Shown in pieces: positions 22,238 through 35,345 of a DNA stretch of 64,000 nucleotides. The position numbers and the translations under genes are program-made. The notes under the pieces are model-generated. The model was not told where the DNA came from, searched no databases, and saw only the letters and a program-made list of their open reading frames with translations. The stretch is from Adiantum capillus-veneris (lineage: Eukaryota; Streptophyta; Polypodiopsida; Polypodiales; Pteridaceae): contig CM043953.1 of the NCBI GenBank assembly GCA_014529385.2, forward strand, positions 71,341,372 through 71,405,371. The letters run 5' to 3'. Position 1 is the first letter of the stretch; each line of letters opens with the position of its first letter.

Positions 22238-23708
22238 GTACATGCCTCTTTTTGGAAGCATCTTCCCCTGACTGTGAAGCAAACGCTTCCGCTTTTCTTC
22301 TCTTTAAAATCTTGATGATTCTTTGGCGGGTCAAATCCGCCGCCCGTCGCGCTTCCACATTCCTCTCTCTTTGAGTTTTCTTTAGCTGCTCTGCTTGGTT
22401 TGTATCATCAACTGCATCTTTTTCCTTCGTTCCTTCAGTGGACTGCGAAGAAATGTCCACTTCTGTAGCCTTTTGTTCTGCTTCTAACCTTTGCTTTTCA
22501 GCCCGTATGCGAGCTGCATTTTCTATTCTTTCTTGTCTTTCCTTCTGGAACCTTCGTTTTTGTGTTTGTTGTGTTGCAGCAGCTCTTGCCTGTCTGTCAG
22601 CCCGTAACTTGGTCCTTCTTTCCTCGACTCTTTGTTGGGCTTCTGCATATGCTTTTTGAAGGTCAGACTACGATACTGCACTTCTTTCCCTCCTTTTTCT
22701 CTCGAGCGGCTTTGTGGAGTCTTTCTCCTCGCTTTCTTCAAACTCCGATGGCCCTTTGTCTTTCGACCCTTGAGAGTTTCCTTCCTCGTTAGTCTCCGTC
22801 TTTTCTTCATCACTCGAGCTTTTTTTGGATGCCTTGGCTGAGCGCGATGATGTTGGGCTAGTGGTCGTCCTTACTGAATGAGCAACCAGCTTTGCTTTCT
22901 GAATCAGGGCTGTTTGAGAATTGGTAGTTGGCAGATCTTCAATCGTTCCCAAAGCTTGGTATGCTATTCTTGTTAGCATTGGCCCTGCGTTCATGTAGCT
23001 TTTGTTTTTTGCCGAGCTTTTCAAATTTGCTTCGACCAAGTTTTCCAAGATGTAAGAACCATAGTCGCAGCGAATGGTTCTATTTTCGGCTATTGCTAGA
23101 GCCATGACCACGGCAATGTGCAGGATTGGCTCGGTGTAGCGAGGAGGCTTTCGTACTCTGAAATGCTGAGAGATCAATCTCATCGGTAATTCCAGCTCTC
23201 TGTATATCATGTTGTCGTATTTGTACTTGTTTCCTTTTTCTTTGATGAATGCCTTCTCGTTATCCAGTGACTTGGTCTTTGCCAGCAAGTCGTGTTGCCC
23301 TGGAAGGAAATGCAAAGCTTCGTTGATGATTTATTTCGTGATCTTTACTTTTACCTTCGATCCATCCTTGTCCGTGAGCATTGCCTGCCCATCATATTGT
23401 ATCGAGCTCATGAGCTCGTGGGCCCTCATGTAGTCTTTTTCCCATGGCTGTAATCTGAAAAACTGCTCCAAATGCATAGCCCGCACTACCTCTATTACCT
23501 CTGGCCTTTGGTGGAGATTCCATATTTCCCGTGGCATGATAGTCGTCTTTACCATGTCACCATCAGCATCCCTAAACTTCGAGATGAAAATGTGAGCAGG
23601 GATCTGAGCTAGTATTTCATCCGAGATGTGAGCTTTTTCATTTGTAGCGAGCTCATCCACTTCATATGGTGCTGCTGTCCACTGCCTTTCTTTCTTTTGG
23701 CAAGGCAT
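22238..23708 (-). pseudogene. E1 ORFX, N-terminal half (decayed)
   Basis: It starts at the ATG at 23708 (MPCQKK) and runs in one frame to the E2 junction, with stops at 23331 and near 22668. The first 280 or so residues match the start of E4 ORFX: the ISRYLERADLHSFF-like region (MHLEQFFRLQPW here), HELMSSIQYDGQAML, a central helix-rich part, and LTRIAYQALG. After that it is lysine/glutamate/serine-rich. The motif order (a short helix, then VYELATSIQ...DGEKVEVQITPQ in E4) resembles plant retrotransposon-associated 'putative plant transposon protein' domains, but that is a weak impression. The combined ORFX is about 1130 codons without E2. Confidence 0.68.
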
Positions 23709-25916
23709 TCTGTGTCAGTAGAATCACAAGCTGTCAGGATTTTCCTTTTGCGATCAGTCGCATTTAGACTTTTAGTAAAAAACAGTTCAAAAGTTAAAAT
23801 TGATCATAACTTGAACAAATTTCATCCATTCTTGTCCATATTTCACCAGTGGGACTAGGAAGACTAGAGCTATGACTGATTAAAATCTGAGCCAATTCTA
23901 GGCCTAAGGTACACCGATCGCGATCGTAGTACAGAGGCCAAAATTAGATTTGATCACATGAGTGGTTTGCTGATAGTTGGAGGGTCATTTTGGTCCACTC
24001 TGTGTTTCATTTGAACCACTTTTGAGTTTATAGGTCCCAATTTTGGGTTACAAGGGAGTTTTGGACTAGACTTTGACTTTTCATGAGTTTTTGATGTCCA
24101 AATGGCTTGAAACTTGATGGGCGACTTGAACAAGATGTGTACAAGGGATCTGTTAGGTTTTGGTCAATATCTGATGCTAAGGTACACCGATCGCGATCGT
24201 AGTACCTGGGCTTTTTTGGGTGAAAACTGGATGGTCATGGACCCCTATGCCTGCCTAGGTCACTGACGATTTATTTCCAAGTTTGGACTTAAAATGATCA
24301 AATTAGAGCAATTTTTCACTGTTTGACCTTATTTTACTAAGTCTAACCATATTGGGTTTTCCTGATGAATTTTGGTTGGAGCCTGGAGTTAATTGAAGTT
24401 AGTTTTAGAGCTTTCACTGCTTCCATGATGTGCTGCTATCATCAGCCTACTCCACTGTCTGATTTTGACTTGATCAGGCACTTTATACCCCGTCTTGGGA
24501 GATTTTCCAGATATGTGCATTTTTCAGGCATTCTTTGGATACCAATGTGATATTTGAGCATCCCTAAGTCACCTTTTGGTCTTTGGCATTGGTTCGGCCA
24601 AAATTCTCCCTTTGTGTGATCATTTGAGACTGAAATGATCATATCTGTACTTGTAGGAGATTCTGAGATCCATTTGAGGTTTTCTACAACTATACTGACT
24701 CCTAGTCGGACAGGTATTTCCTTCAAACTATCCATCATTATTTTTACTGGATTTTGGTAGTTGTAGATCAAAATTTCCCGTTTCGGTTATGTTTGACAAA
24801 TTAGGCCCATTTTATGAACAAAATTTGTGCATTTTCCTTGAAAATTCAAGAGAGTGTATCCTTAATTGAGTTCCAAGCCCGAGCCAAATCAAAAGTTGCA
24901 AAACCTGCATCTAGGGGCACCGATCGCGATCATACCACAAAGGCCAAAATGATTTTTGACACCTGCAGATTGTAGGCGAGGCTGAGGGGAGGTTTTTTGG
25001 AGATTCTGTCCCAAGTTTTGTCAGTGAGGTACACCTATCGCGATCGTTGTATCACCACCAAACTGAGATTTGATCACATGGCTTTGTTCCTGACCTTGTG
25101 GGGAGCACATTGATGTGTTCTGTGCTTTAAAAAAGTTTTGTTTGGATGCCTCTAAGGGCCCTTGACCTATTTGACCCGATCCAACTTTGATTTGATCCCT
25201 TCGCCCGTTTGTGCAATGATTTGTGCTTGCATGCGTAATAGACTTGATCTTTACTTGATAAGGAACATACCTGTGAAATCCTGGTATGAAATGCTGGCTC
25301 CGAACATCCGTACGGGGTAGAAATGTGGCAGCTCGCTCTAGGTCAAGAAGCTCTCTTCTTCTCTCTCAAAAATGTGAAAATGAACAATGAGCTAGAATTT
25401 GGCCTACCTGACCTATATCTTTCCGAGGTTTTCGTGACATAGGGCTGATTTTCCTTACCTTTGATCCCGATATAATCTGCATACCACCTGTGGGTCGAAC
25501 CGCTTGTCATTCCAGCGTCATATGACCATTTGATGCGATTTTGGCGAAATGTAGTCATGATCATTAAGGCTGAAATTCGACATCTTCAAATTAGCTTCAT
25601 ATCTTCCATGCTTGATAACCTTATCATGATACTTCGGCGTTTGCTTCCAAAACTTGATTCCGACACTTGTGAACGATATTTCTTAATTTTTGATGTTTTA
25701 TTAACGAAAATCAAACAAAATAAATTGAAAATACTTATTAACTGGCAAAAATTAGCCAAAAATTATGATACTCACCCCTAAGCATATATTTTCACTAGAA
25801 GCATCCCAATGCTCCGGATTTTGTCATTACAGCTCATTATTATGCTGGTTGGATGATAAAAACACTAAAATTGCTAGATTTTGATCAAATATGTTCGAAA
25901 TTGAACCTCTGATTGT
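23709..25916 (-). other. E1 spacer between pol block and ORFX
   Basis: About 2.2 kb with no supported gene. It is pyrimidine-biased on the plus strand and contains four copies of the E1 palindromic motif within longer, loosely repeated units (a GGTCAAtATCTGG-like lead-in before the motif, a GGCCAAA-like run after it). In E4 the equivalent place also carries a motif cluster. Confidence 0.7.
23908..25051. repeat. E1 palindromic motif, spacer cluster (4 copies)
   Basis: Copies at about 23908-23933, 24181-24206, 24916-24938 and 25028-25051. The consensus is a central palindrome CGATCGCGATCG flanked by GGTACAC on one side and TAGTACC on the other, an imperfect palindrome of 26 bp centred on CGCG. 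The third and fourth copies carry a few substitutions. The same motif recurs in the E1 leader and LTR and nowhere in E2 or E3. Confidence 0.9.
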
Positions 25917-28900
25917 GGAGACATGTCTGAATGTGTGGAGCATCTGATTGTGGAGACATAACCAAAGAGGAATGCGTATTGGAAAGATCCGTAGAAGAGG
26001 AGGCTTATCTCCCAGAACCTTTCCCTGAACATTTATTTGAGCCATTTGGGTGGACTCAAATATTGTCAACCTTGGATGTATGTGTTAACGAATGCACGTC
26101 TACAAAATTTTGTGACGATGAAGGATACGACCTAGTAACGTTGCAAATGGCTAGCGTCATCCTTGAGTCAGGATCAGAGAGCGAGGAACAAGAAGAACCA
26201 CCACATGAGACTGAGTGTAAAAGAATAATTGATGAGATATCTGTAGTGAACGATAGGAATCGAACAGAGGAAGAATTCACAGATTCACTAAGCGGTGACC
26301 TTCCATCACTGGGTGATGAAATCCAAATGATAGATGCTGATGACGAAAGATCAAGTGGATCATAGACGATTAGGAAATACAGATCAAGACAGGACAGGTT
26401 TTACGAGTGGTATAAATCCAAGAGAACAAGAAAATCGAGAGCAAATAAGCATAATCCGATGCCTCTTGTCAATGATAGAACGGGATATCTAAAGCTTGTC
26501 AAAGCTGACAATTGTGTCAAAGACGAGGTCACTGGCCGGTTTATCAAAACTAAACCATGGAAAAAAACAAGAAGAAGAACAGGCGCGAAAAGCGAACGAC
26601 TAAGACACATAAAGGGGGGAAAACAGGGTCTGGATGACCAAAACAGAGAGGAAAACAGAGTACAATAAGCTCAAACGAACCCTCAGAGACATATGGATGA
26701 CTGAATTGGAAACAAATAAGGACACGAATTCTGACAAGATGGATGCGCCATCCCATTATAAGAAGTATACCATACAAGATAGGAAAATCATAGTGCAACA
26801 ACCGATGAGGGAATTGAAGGAACCTGGTGTACGACGGTCCTGAAAAAGCCAAACGAATAGATCTAGCGGAGCCGGGAGAAGATCCAAAACCTACATATAT
26901 TGCCACGGATCTTACTGAAGACGAGGAAAAGCTTTTGGTAGCTACTCTTAAACAGTATAGAGATGTGTTTGCATGGTCATACAAAGATCTTAAGGGGGTG
27001 GATCCAAGTATCTATCAACACACAATACCCCTTAAGAATGACGCCAAACCCAGCAAACAACGTCCCTATACTTACAATGAGACGTTTGCAAAAAAGATCA
27101 AGGAGGAGATAGATAACCTTAAAGAGGCAGAGTTTATTTACAAAATTGAGCACACCGATTGGGTTTCACCGATTGTGGTGGTCCCAAAGAAAAATTGAAA
27201 GTTAAGAGTGTGCATCAATCTCAAGAAAGTAAATGCTGCTACAATTCGGGACAACTATCCCCTATCCATTACTGATCATGTAATAGAAAGAGTGGCAGGT
27301 AAAGAAGCTTATAGTTTCTTAGATGGCTTTTCGGGCTACAACCAACTCACAATAAATCCAGAGGATCGGCACAAGACGGCTGTTGCAACTGAATTGGGGC
27401 ATTTTTGCATTCAGGGTAATGGCTTTTAGCTTAACAAATGCACCAACCACATTTCAAAGGCTAATGGGTCATGCTTTAAAGAATATCTAAGACAGTTCCT
27501 AGAAATTTACATGGATAACTTGTGCGTTCACTCTCTTGTAAGATTGGAGCACATAGAGCACTTGACCAAAGTGTTCGAAAAATGCAGACTATATCGGATT
27601 TGCCTGAATACAGAGAAATGTGTCTTCATGGTAAGACAGGGCAAAATATTGGGACATATAGTGTCCAAAAATGGTATTTCGATAGACATGGAGAAGATCA
27701 ACGTCATTGTTGATCTACCACGACCAGTAAAGGTAAAGGAGGTACAGGCATTTATGGACCATTGTGGATATTATTGCAGATTTATCTACTCATACGCTAT
27801 AATTAAAACCACTTTACGCGACAATGATAAATAAATTTGAGTGGACAGATGAGTGCGAGAAAGCTTTTCAAACTTTGAAGCAAAGGTTGATTTCCGCTCC
27901 AATTTTGAAGGCTCCGGATTGGGAAAAGATATTTCACATCCACGTCGATACATCAGCATATGCTATAGGATGCATACTTGCACAACCTGGAGAGAACAAC
28001 GTGGATTTTCCAATCAGTTACTCCGATAGACAACTGAACAATGCAGAGAAGAATTACACAAAAACTGAGAGGGAGGGTTTGGGTATGATCTATGCGGTGA
28101 AAAAGTTTAGACACTACTTACTTTCCAATAAATTTGTATTCTTCGTTGATCACCAAGCACTGTTGTACTTAGTAAACAAACCTTGCAGTACGGGGAGGAT
28201 TGTATGATGGTTCATCATACTGCTTGAGTTTGACTTCACGGTAGTAGTCAAAAAAGGAACTACACACCAAAGAGCGGATCATTTATCTAGAATGATGCAT
28301 GGAGAAAACCCTGTAGGAGTTGATGATGATTTGCCAGATGCATATCTTTTCAACATAGAAATGGTTCCAAGATGGAGCGAGGATATAATTCCTTTGTTAA
28401 CTATTGGGTCATTGAATGTGACAAGACAACCATCTACCATTGCAGCATCTAGATCATTGGTAATGTTGGCGGGAAGGCTATACAAACACGGATTGGATCA
28501 AATCCTTAGGCTTTGTGTTGAATCGAGTGAACGGGAATTGTATCTAAACTAGGCTCATGTACAAACAACAGGGATTCACAATGGGCATGCACAAACGTAT
28601 CAAAGATTGATGAGAATGGGTGTGTATTGGCCGAAAATGCAACAAAGTGTTCAAAAGCATATCAAATCATGCGTTAGCTGCACATTTAAAAAGCCAATAG
28701 AACACGCGACTCTATTCAAATTATCTGTAGCACCCCGATGGAGTAACTACATTATTGAATACCTCACCACTGGGATATTGCCTGAAGGGATGAGTAGAGC
28801 ACGTATCAAAACGATCACGAAAGAGGTAGAAAACTATGTGCTGATTTAGGACAATCTTTACAAGAGGGGAAAAGACAATCAATTGAGAATGTGCGCGACT

Positions 28901-29217
28901 GAAGAGGAATACATTTCTATCTTAGAGCAAGCACGTGGCGGACAAGTTGGAGGACATTTCTCAGCTGACAAAACGGCCAAAGAAAATTTTGCAGGCATAT
29001 GGTGGCCTACACTATTCATGGACGCTGAAGAGTTTGTGAAACGATGTGACGATTGCCATAGGACAAAGATTCCTAGAGCACGGGATGATATGTCCTTGAG
29101 GCCAATGATGGGGGCAAGAGCGTTTGCAAAATGGGAAATAGATTTTGTAGGACCGATTACGCCTCTTGTATAGAGAACGCACGCTCAATACATTATTGTG
29201 GCAACGGATTATCTTTT
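25917..29217 (+). pseudogene. pol: E1 pol block in inverted orientation
   Basis: The coding sense is plus inside a minus-strand element. It aligns with E4 from the MCGAS region just after the protease (25931) to the middle of the integrase (AQYIIVATDYL, about 29185-29215). It includes RT (LRVCINLKKVNAAT, SFLDGFSGYNQL), a damaged active site reading MDN near 27512, RNase H (HVDTSAYAIGC), two zinc modules and the integrase start (WEIDFVGPI). Many stops and frameshifts are present. The protease on the other strand ends exactly where this begins (29218). The rest of integrase, the second protease and the tail are missing. An inversion with loss of the 3' end of pol is the simplest reading. Confidence 0.82.
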
Positions 29218-30152
29218 GTTTTTGCAACGTCTCTATAGCTGTGATCCTTCATGTTGATTTTCGTTATTAGCTCTTCGTGCCTTAGGTAAATTTGGTCGTA
29301 CCCCCAATCTTGTATCATTTTGAGTTGACGCATAAAAGGTCGCCCCAAAATAATGTTGAAGTTGTTCGTTTTTCCGAAATCGACCACAGCAAAGGTGTGC
29401 TCATAGTTAATTCCACACGAAGTTACAACTATTTGGTCCAGGATTCCCAATGGTCTCTCTACATACCCATCTGCGAGTTCCAATTTCATTCTCGTCTTTC
29501 TGAGAGCTGGACGGCCCCATTTCTCCCAGATTTGCTTTGTCGCAACTCCCGCTCCACTATCTAGGATAGCTATCATTTTTATATCCTGATATTCAACAGG
29601 TAAGGTTGTATTACCTTCCTCACCTTCATAGTAATCTCCGACCTTGTTTATGGGCACTGGTTGGGCTTTGGGTTGACCTTCCCGTTTGTTTTCTTCTCCC
29701 TTAGGGTTTGTCTGAAGAGGAATCTTTACTCCTTTGTTCTCCAAATGTTTCCCCATGTCTTCCCATAAGTGTGGTCTGACTCTCAAGAGTTTTGACAGTG
29801 TGATTGTGCATATTATAGGTGTCGACAGTATCTCTTGAAGACTTTTTGAGTCAATCATTTGTGGAATAGTTCTCATATGGGATGGAACTAACCTTATCTC
29901 TGATCGTGCCTCGTGTTCACCTACAAATAAAGGCAGGGTTTTCAAGGATTGAGCTTTGCTTTCCATCGAAACCTCTGTTCCTGCATCTCCATACAGTGAT
30001 TGTATATCTCATGGATAAAATCCGTTGTCCAAGTTAATCTCAGGAATTGGAGCAGACTGTAACGTCGCATTTTCGTTCTTTCTATTTCTAATGGTTTTCC
30101 ATAAGTGTTGTGGCCATGGTTCTTCAACTTTTGGAATTGGTATTATAGTCAT
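29218..30152 (-). pseudogene. E1 protease region
   Basis: It matches the end of E4 gag-protease. A conserved pre-protease segment (EILSTPIICTITLSKLLRVR) is followed by a retropepsin with AILDSGAG (about 29560-29580) and ILGRPFMRQL, then NMKDHSYRDVA, after which the homology stops at the inversion junction. The upstream part has a stop near 30010. Confidence 0.78.
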
Positions 30153-31886
30153 TTACTTAGCGTCATCAGTGGTGTTCGGCACCACTCGGTGATCCAATGA
30201 CAATATCGTTTTAGGCATGGGTCCATTTACTTGTTCTGGTTCGTCGATTTTTAGTTTTTCTCGCTCTTTGTGAATCAACACTTCTTGTTCTGGGGTTCTA
30301 ACCGCCTTAGGTTCCATCAATGCCTGGGCTGTTTCAATGAGGTGTTTACACATTTCCAAACACTTAGTTTCCACTTCTGGTTGAGGATAAGTCAACCATA
30401 TCTGCTCTAAGGTTTGGTTTGTTTTTAGCCTTGCTTCGTACGCTTGTAATAGAGCATCTAAAGGATCTAGCACTTTCTCAACCAAGACTAATCCTCCTGA
30501 GGACGCTTTCCTTGGCTTGTTATTATCCTCATCAGTTTTACTATCTCTCTCTTGTTTCAGTTGCTCTTTTGTTTCATGTAATTCGTTTTGCATGGCAATT
30601 TGGGTTTTCAACCTTCTTGTTTTGATTCTGTCTCGTTTCGCTTTCCAGGATTTTTGCTGGGTTCTCACAGATAAACTCTCATTTTCTGTGGGTATTGGCA
30701 ACTCGATCTTTTCTTCCAATGGCTTGTTTTTCTCTAAGTCCTTGGCTTGGGCTCTGGTTATCGCATTGATTTGGATCATGGGATCGGTTTCTGATCCACT
30801 GCTTGCACTTGGCAACACCCCCACAATATTTATAGTTGCTTTTCCCTTGTTGTCCGGATTCCTTGGGCAATCTAGCAATATGTGATTCACACCACATCTG
30901 TCACAAAACCCAAAAAATTTCACTCTTTCACCTTTGAAAGGGCAGCTACGCTCCCAATGATCTATACTTCCACAGTTATAGCACTGTCCAATTGGTGGTT
31001 GATTTTGAGGAGGTGGTCCCATAGGTTGTCCTGCCTTATTAGGATATCCTCTTGGTTTGTAGTTCTGGTTCACAATGAACATTAGCTTTCTTTCGTCCAC
31101 CAAATATTGATCTCTTGAAGGTTGTGCTACATACATTGGTGGTGCCATACCCTCGCTATTTCCCCACGGTTGATAGGCTTTGTCTGCGTACATTTGTGAT
31201 TCAGGTTCTATTACGTAAGGCTCATTTGGTTGCTCATAATAAGAAACTTGAAGTATACTATTTGTTCCCGGTGATGCTTCACAAGATTGAGCATACCTAA
31301 TCATGGATCTATTTTCCTGTGGTAATGGAGGTTGTTGACCCAACACAAGTTGATGTTTGTCTGCTCCTGCTACCATATTCATATTTGGTCCAACTTGATA
31401 TCTTGGAGGAGCTGGCTGGGGTGGTCCTACTGGAGGTCCATACGGCCTTTCCCTCATATAGTTTCTGTTGTAAAAACACTCTTCCGTGCCATGATTTGTC
31501 CATTTTTGCTCTATGGCGCACCATTTCAGGACTCGTCCATTCGCAACTGGTGCTTTCGGTTGTTGTGTGCACCACGGCGTCGGGTCATCCCCCCCACATA
31601 TGTCACATTTCCTTGTCTGAGACTGTCTCATCACCGGATTTGATCTCATATGTTGCTGCATTCTCTTCGTTGCCTCCTTTATCACTTGGTCATCTGTCGG
31701 CATGAAGGAAGCTTGAGCATCTTTCTTGGTAGAGGGTTCGCTCTTAATAGATGAAGAGCCACTGGTTACTGAATTAGTATCCTCTGACACTTCCCCATAT
31801 GCTTTGCAGTTGTCAACAAGATATAACGCTTCCCTTGTAACCTGTTCAAATGTGCTACAGGCCTTCAAGTGAAGGTCCTTTTTCAA
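30153..31886 (-). pseudogene. gag: E1 gag, C-terminal part with zinc knuckles
   Basis: An open stretch of about 577 codons. It contains the end of the capsid region (LHLKAC..FEQVTREALYLVDNC), a Cys/His segment (CDICGGDD..WC, then WCAIEQKWTNH..EEC), two knuckles (CYNCGSIDHWERSC and CDRCGVNHILLDC), then charged helical sequence. It is equivalent to E4 from about 39310 to 40900. It is in a different frame from the upstream gag portion, so at least one indel separates them. Confidence 0.78.
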
Positions 31887-33471
31887 GGTTCGTTCCTAAG
31901 TCCTTCAATGAAGAGCACATATAATCTCTCGTCCTACGGTAATTCTCTCCTCGGGCACCTTTCAATGTATTGCTTGAATCTCAAGGATGCTTCCTTCATT
32001 TTTTCATTCTCCCTTTGTTTAAAAGCATATATCTGTGATACAGTATTATGCTTTATACCCCATTTTGAGATTTCTTCCGCAAGCTCTCACACTACATGTT
32101 CAATATTCGGACAAGTTTCAGGCTTCAAAGGTGGAAACCATGTTAAGGCCGTCCCTTCCAAGGTCAGCCTGAATCCCTCATATTGAGTATGGAAATCAGT
32201 CATCTGCTCTGCTCTTAAGAGTTGCTTGAAGAGCGATACATGGGAATATGGATCCCCTGATCCGCTATACTTATTCGGCATGCACTTTGCTACTTGGGAT
32301 GGCCTAAGCCGTCTATGGTCTGCAACCAGTCTCATTGCTCCCGTGTCTCGACTTAATCGTTCTCGTGCATCATAGATGTCGTGGGTTGCTCTCGTTGGCT
32401 CCCCTGCCTCGAATCTACTACTAGGAGGCAAATGTGATGGTGTGGCTGCAAATGTCGGACCTACTGCAGTATGTGTAGAGATAGGAACCGCACTACCTCG
32501 ATTCGTAGCCATTGATTCTCTGGAATGTAACGTTCCCATGGGGCTTGGCATAGAATACTGAGGTCGACTGAAAGAATCAGCTACATGAGTCCTCTCTCCA
32601 CCTGTTGCCATTGGGTCTGGCACGACAGTTGTAGGTGCTGGTCTTAGTGGGCTTGGGGTGACATAATACTGGTGGAGTGGTCCCCCAAAGTACGTATATC
32701 CTTCCAACTCCTTTTTATCGATTGCTGCGTATCGTCTTCCATACTTGTCGTATGCGGCAATTTTTGTTTCTGCTCCCTCTGTGTAGGTGAAGACATAAAG
32801 TCTTTTCCACTCAGTCATCTCTCCGACGTAGGATTCCTCGCATCTATAATAGAGATCTTGCTCTCCATTATTATACTTGTATAACCCCAAGTAGACATTA
32901 TCCGTGTTGACTCTCAAAGTTTCGTTTTCTTGCCTTAACCTCTCATTAGGGAAGCTCGTTGTTGGTGCCTTCTCCTCATATTCCTCATCTATTTTGGCTT
33001 TCGTGCCCATCAATCCCCACTTGTCTACAATGTTAGGATTCATGACTACCAAGTACATGATACCCTCGTCATCTAGGGACCTATCTCCGCTATAGCTCAT
33101 AGGCACTAAGTCCCTAAACTCACTTGGTCTATCTTCTATTTTCACACATAGCGGTCCATACCATCTTTGTATATCTTGGCATCTTGCTTGTTGTCATATT
33201 GATACTTGATGAACAATAGCTTCATTGTGGCCGAAGGATATGATGGTCCTGCTGCCATGTTTTCTCTTCCATTTAGTTTTAAATGTCCCAAGTGTTCTGT
33301 GAAATACTCGTAAGATCTCTCTGAAGAAGTATCGGAGATGCTTTCTTCAAGGATCGGCTCTAACGGTCGTACTACACCTTGGTTTACACTCTCCTTCGTT
33401 GATAAAACACTTGCTTGATCCACTAAATTTTGGTGTTGGATGTTGATTTGTTTTCCCGATCTCAAAAACAT
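31887..33471 (-). pseudogene. gag: E1 gag, N-terminal and capsid part
   Basis: It starts at the ATG at 33471 (MFLRSGKQ) and corresponds to E4 gag from MNLRSGR. A one-base deletion near 33142 shifts the frame after KDGMDRY, and more stops occur after 32087. It contains the conserved segment around YYRCEE, KRLYVFTYTEG and YTYFGGPLHQYYVT, then a capsid core (RPSQVAKCMPNKYSGSGDPY, LTLEGTALTWF). It is the gag protein of a Ty3/gypsy element. The N-terminal segment is not a family I recognise. Confidence 0.75.
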
Positions 33472-35021
33472 GAAGAAAGTGGGATTTACTGACTGAATCC
33501 AAACCTCTTACCTGGAGATGGAGTGATCTTCCAACTCCCGCGACTGCATGGATTGTTCGGTCTCTGCAAATGAATACACTTGATGGCTATGAGATCACTG
33601 TATCATTCCAACTGTCAACAGATTCAACACTTTCACAATGACTTCAACACAATTTTGCTTGTAGATTGTTGGCAGTATGTCCAATTTGGGTTTTGACAAC
33701 TCCTGATATGTTAAATAGCCTAGGTCTATGAACAGGTCGAAAATGAGTCAAATCTGGCACTTAGGTACACCGATCGCGATCGTGGTTTTGAGCCCAAATT
33801 AGATGAAACTTCACCAGCTTGTTTACTAGGCTATTTTAAGGCTACCTCTCTGATACTTCTGTATTCAGACTCTAAAAAGTCAAGCTTTTACCAGTTCTTG
33901 GTTGGAAGTGTCTGTTTTCCATAATCTGTCAGTTTGATCTGATTTTGGTGCTTGATTTGGGATTTGGAAGCTATCTGGGGTTGTCCTATGTATAGGCTAT
34001 CCCTCTGCATAGTTTCTTCCCAGTTTTGATGTGTTTTGGTCTACTGAAAGTCAAGTTCTATGCCAGTTTAGCAGTTTTTGACTTGGATCTGTATTCAGAT
34101 GGTTTGACAGGTATTTTGGGGGCTCTAGGTCCTTTAGACTTTTATGTTTGTATACACCGGAGGATCCCACATATGAAATCTGGTCAAAATATGGCACTTA
34201 GGTACACCGATCGCGATCGTAGTTATGAGCCCAAATTAGACCAAATTTGGCATGCTTGTAGACATTGATGTTTTAGAGCTATCCCCCAAGTCTTTTTGCA
34301 TTTGGATAATCAAAAGCCAAGATTTTGCACTTTCTGGGTCTGTCAGGATAGTCTTACCCAAGTGGCCTAATTTCCTTGATTTTTGATGTTTTTGGGTGTT
34401 GTTGCTTCAGACAAACTTGTTTAGAATCTTATCAGGAAGGCACACAACAAATCTGGTCAAAATCTAGCACATAGGTACACCGATCGCGATCGTAGTACCT
34501 GGGCCAAATCTGATGAAATTTGGTCTGCTCCCTCTGACAAGTATTTCCCAGTGTTTGGTGCTACCACTTTGTGATTTGAATCAATTTCAGCTCTATTTGG
34601 TCAGATTTTCAAAATTTCAGAGTCTTATGGCCTTTTTGCCAAAGTTATGGTTTTCTGGTTTCTCGACTCTAACTTTTGCCCCAAATCTGATTGGAATGTG
34701 ATTTGCTTATCCTACTCCTAAGTACAGAAATGAAAGAACATAAGGAACTGAATCAAACAAAACAAACACAACGGATTTCAGGTGAGATTTCAGTACTCAA
34801 TCGAATTAGAGAAATTAAAGAGCAAAAATGCTTTGAACACTCTCACTCACAGCTCCCTAAACCTCCTAAGAGAGGATCTAGCCGGTCCACCGACTCTAGA
34901 CTCCACTAAGCTCTAAACCCCTGTCTAGCAGCCTAACTCCAGTCTAAAATGGATTTGTGGATTGATCTTCTTTTTAAAGAATCTAATTGCGCACTCGGTA
35001 ACTCATCACCTAAGGTGCATT
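33472..35021 (-). other. E1 5' leader with palindromic repeats
   Basis: About 1.55 kb between primer site and gag, with no supported gene. Three palindrome copies sit inside longer repeated units, each preceded by an ATCTGG..CAAAATaTGGCAC-like string and followed by GCCCAAATTAGA or GGCCAAATCTGA. Confidence 0.75.
33764..34499. repeat. E1 palindromic motif, leader cluster (3 copies)
   Basis: Copies at about 33764-33785, 34201-34224 and 34474-34499 share GGTACAC followed by CGATCGCGATCGT. The last keeps the full AGTACC right arm. Confidence 0.92.
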
Positions 35022-35038
35022 CCCCAACAACGGCGCCA
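35022..35038 (-). other. E1 primer binding site (tRNA-Asp type)
   Basis: The minus strand reads TGGCGCCGTTGTTGGGG, two mismatches from the tRNA-Asp 3' complement, one base from the LTR at 35040. Confidence 0.82.
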
Positions 35039-35039
35039 A

Positions 35040-35345
35040 TGTTTGCGGGTCGCCGTGACGGACGTCCATAGCATAGCTCTCAAGCATCAAGATATTTATC
35101 AATACAAGGGAAGCGACCAGGATGAGGCATGGAAACTCACTAGGGTGTCAATCCTAATGAAGTGAACTCAATGAGATGCATTTACTAACTCTACAAGAAA
35201 ATCAAACGCACTATCGCCAAGTAATCTGACTATGTCCTACACAGCTCTACAGTCGTCACGCCCATTTACCATGCAAATCTATTCGGAATCGCACGAAGCT
35301 TGAAGGGAAGCTATGGGGGACTATCAGGAACATATCTTATCATTG
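35040..35345 (-). repeat. E1 5' LTR, part 1 (left of E4)
   Basis: It matches 630-945. It is cut by E4 after CATTG (35341-35345), which repeats at 54375-54379. Confidence 0.92.
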
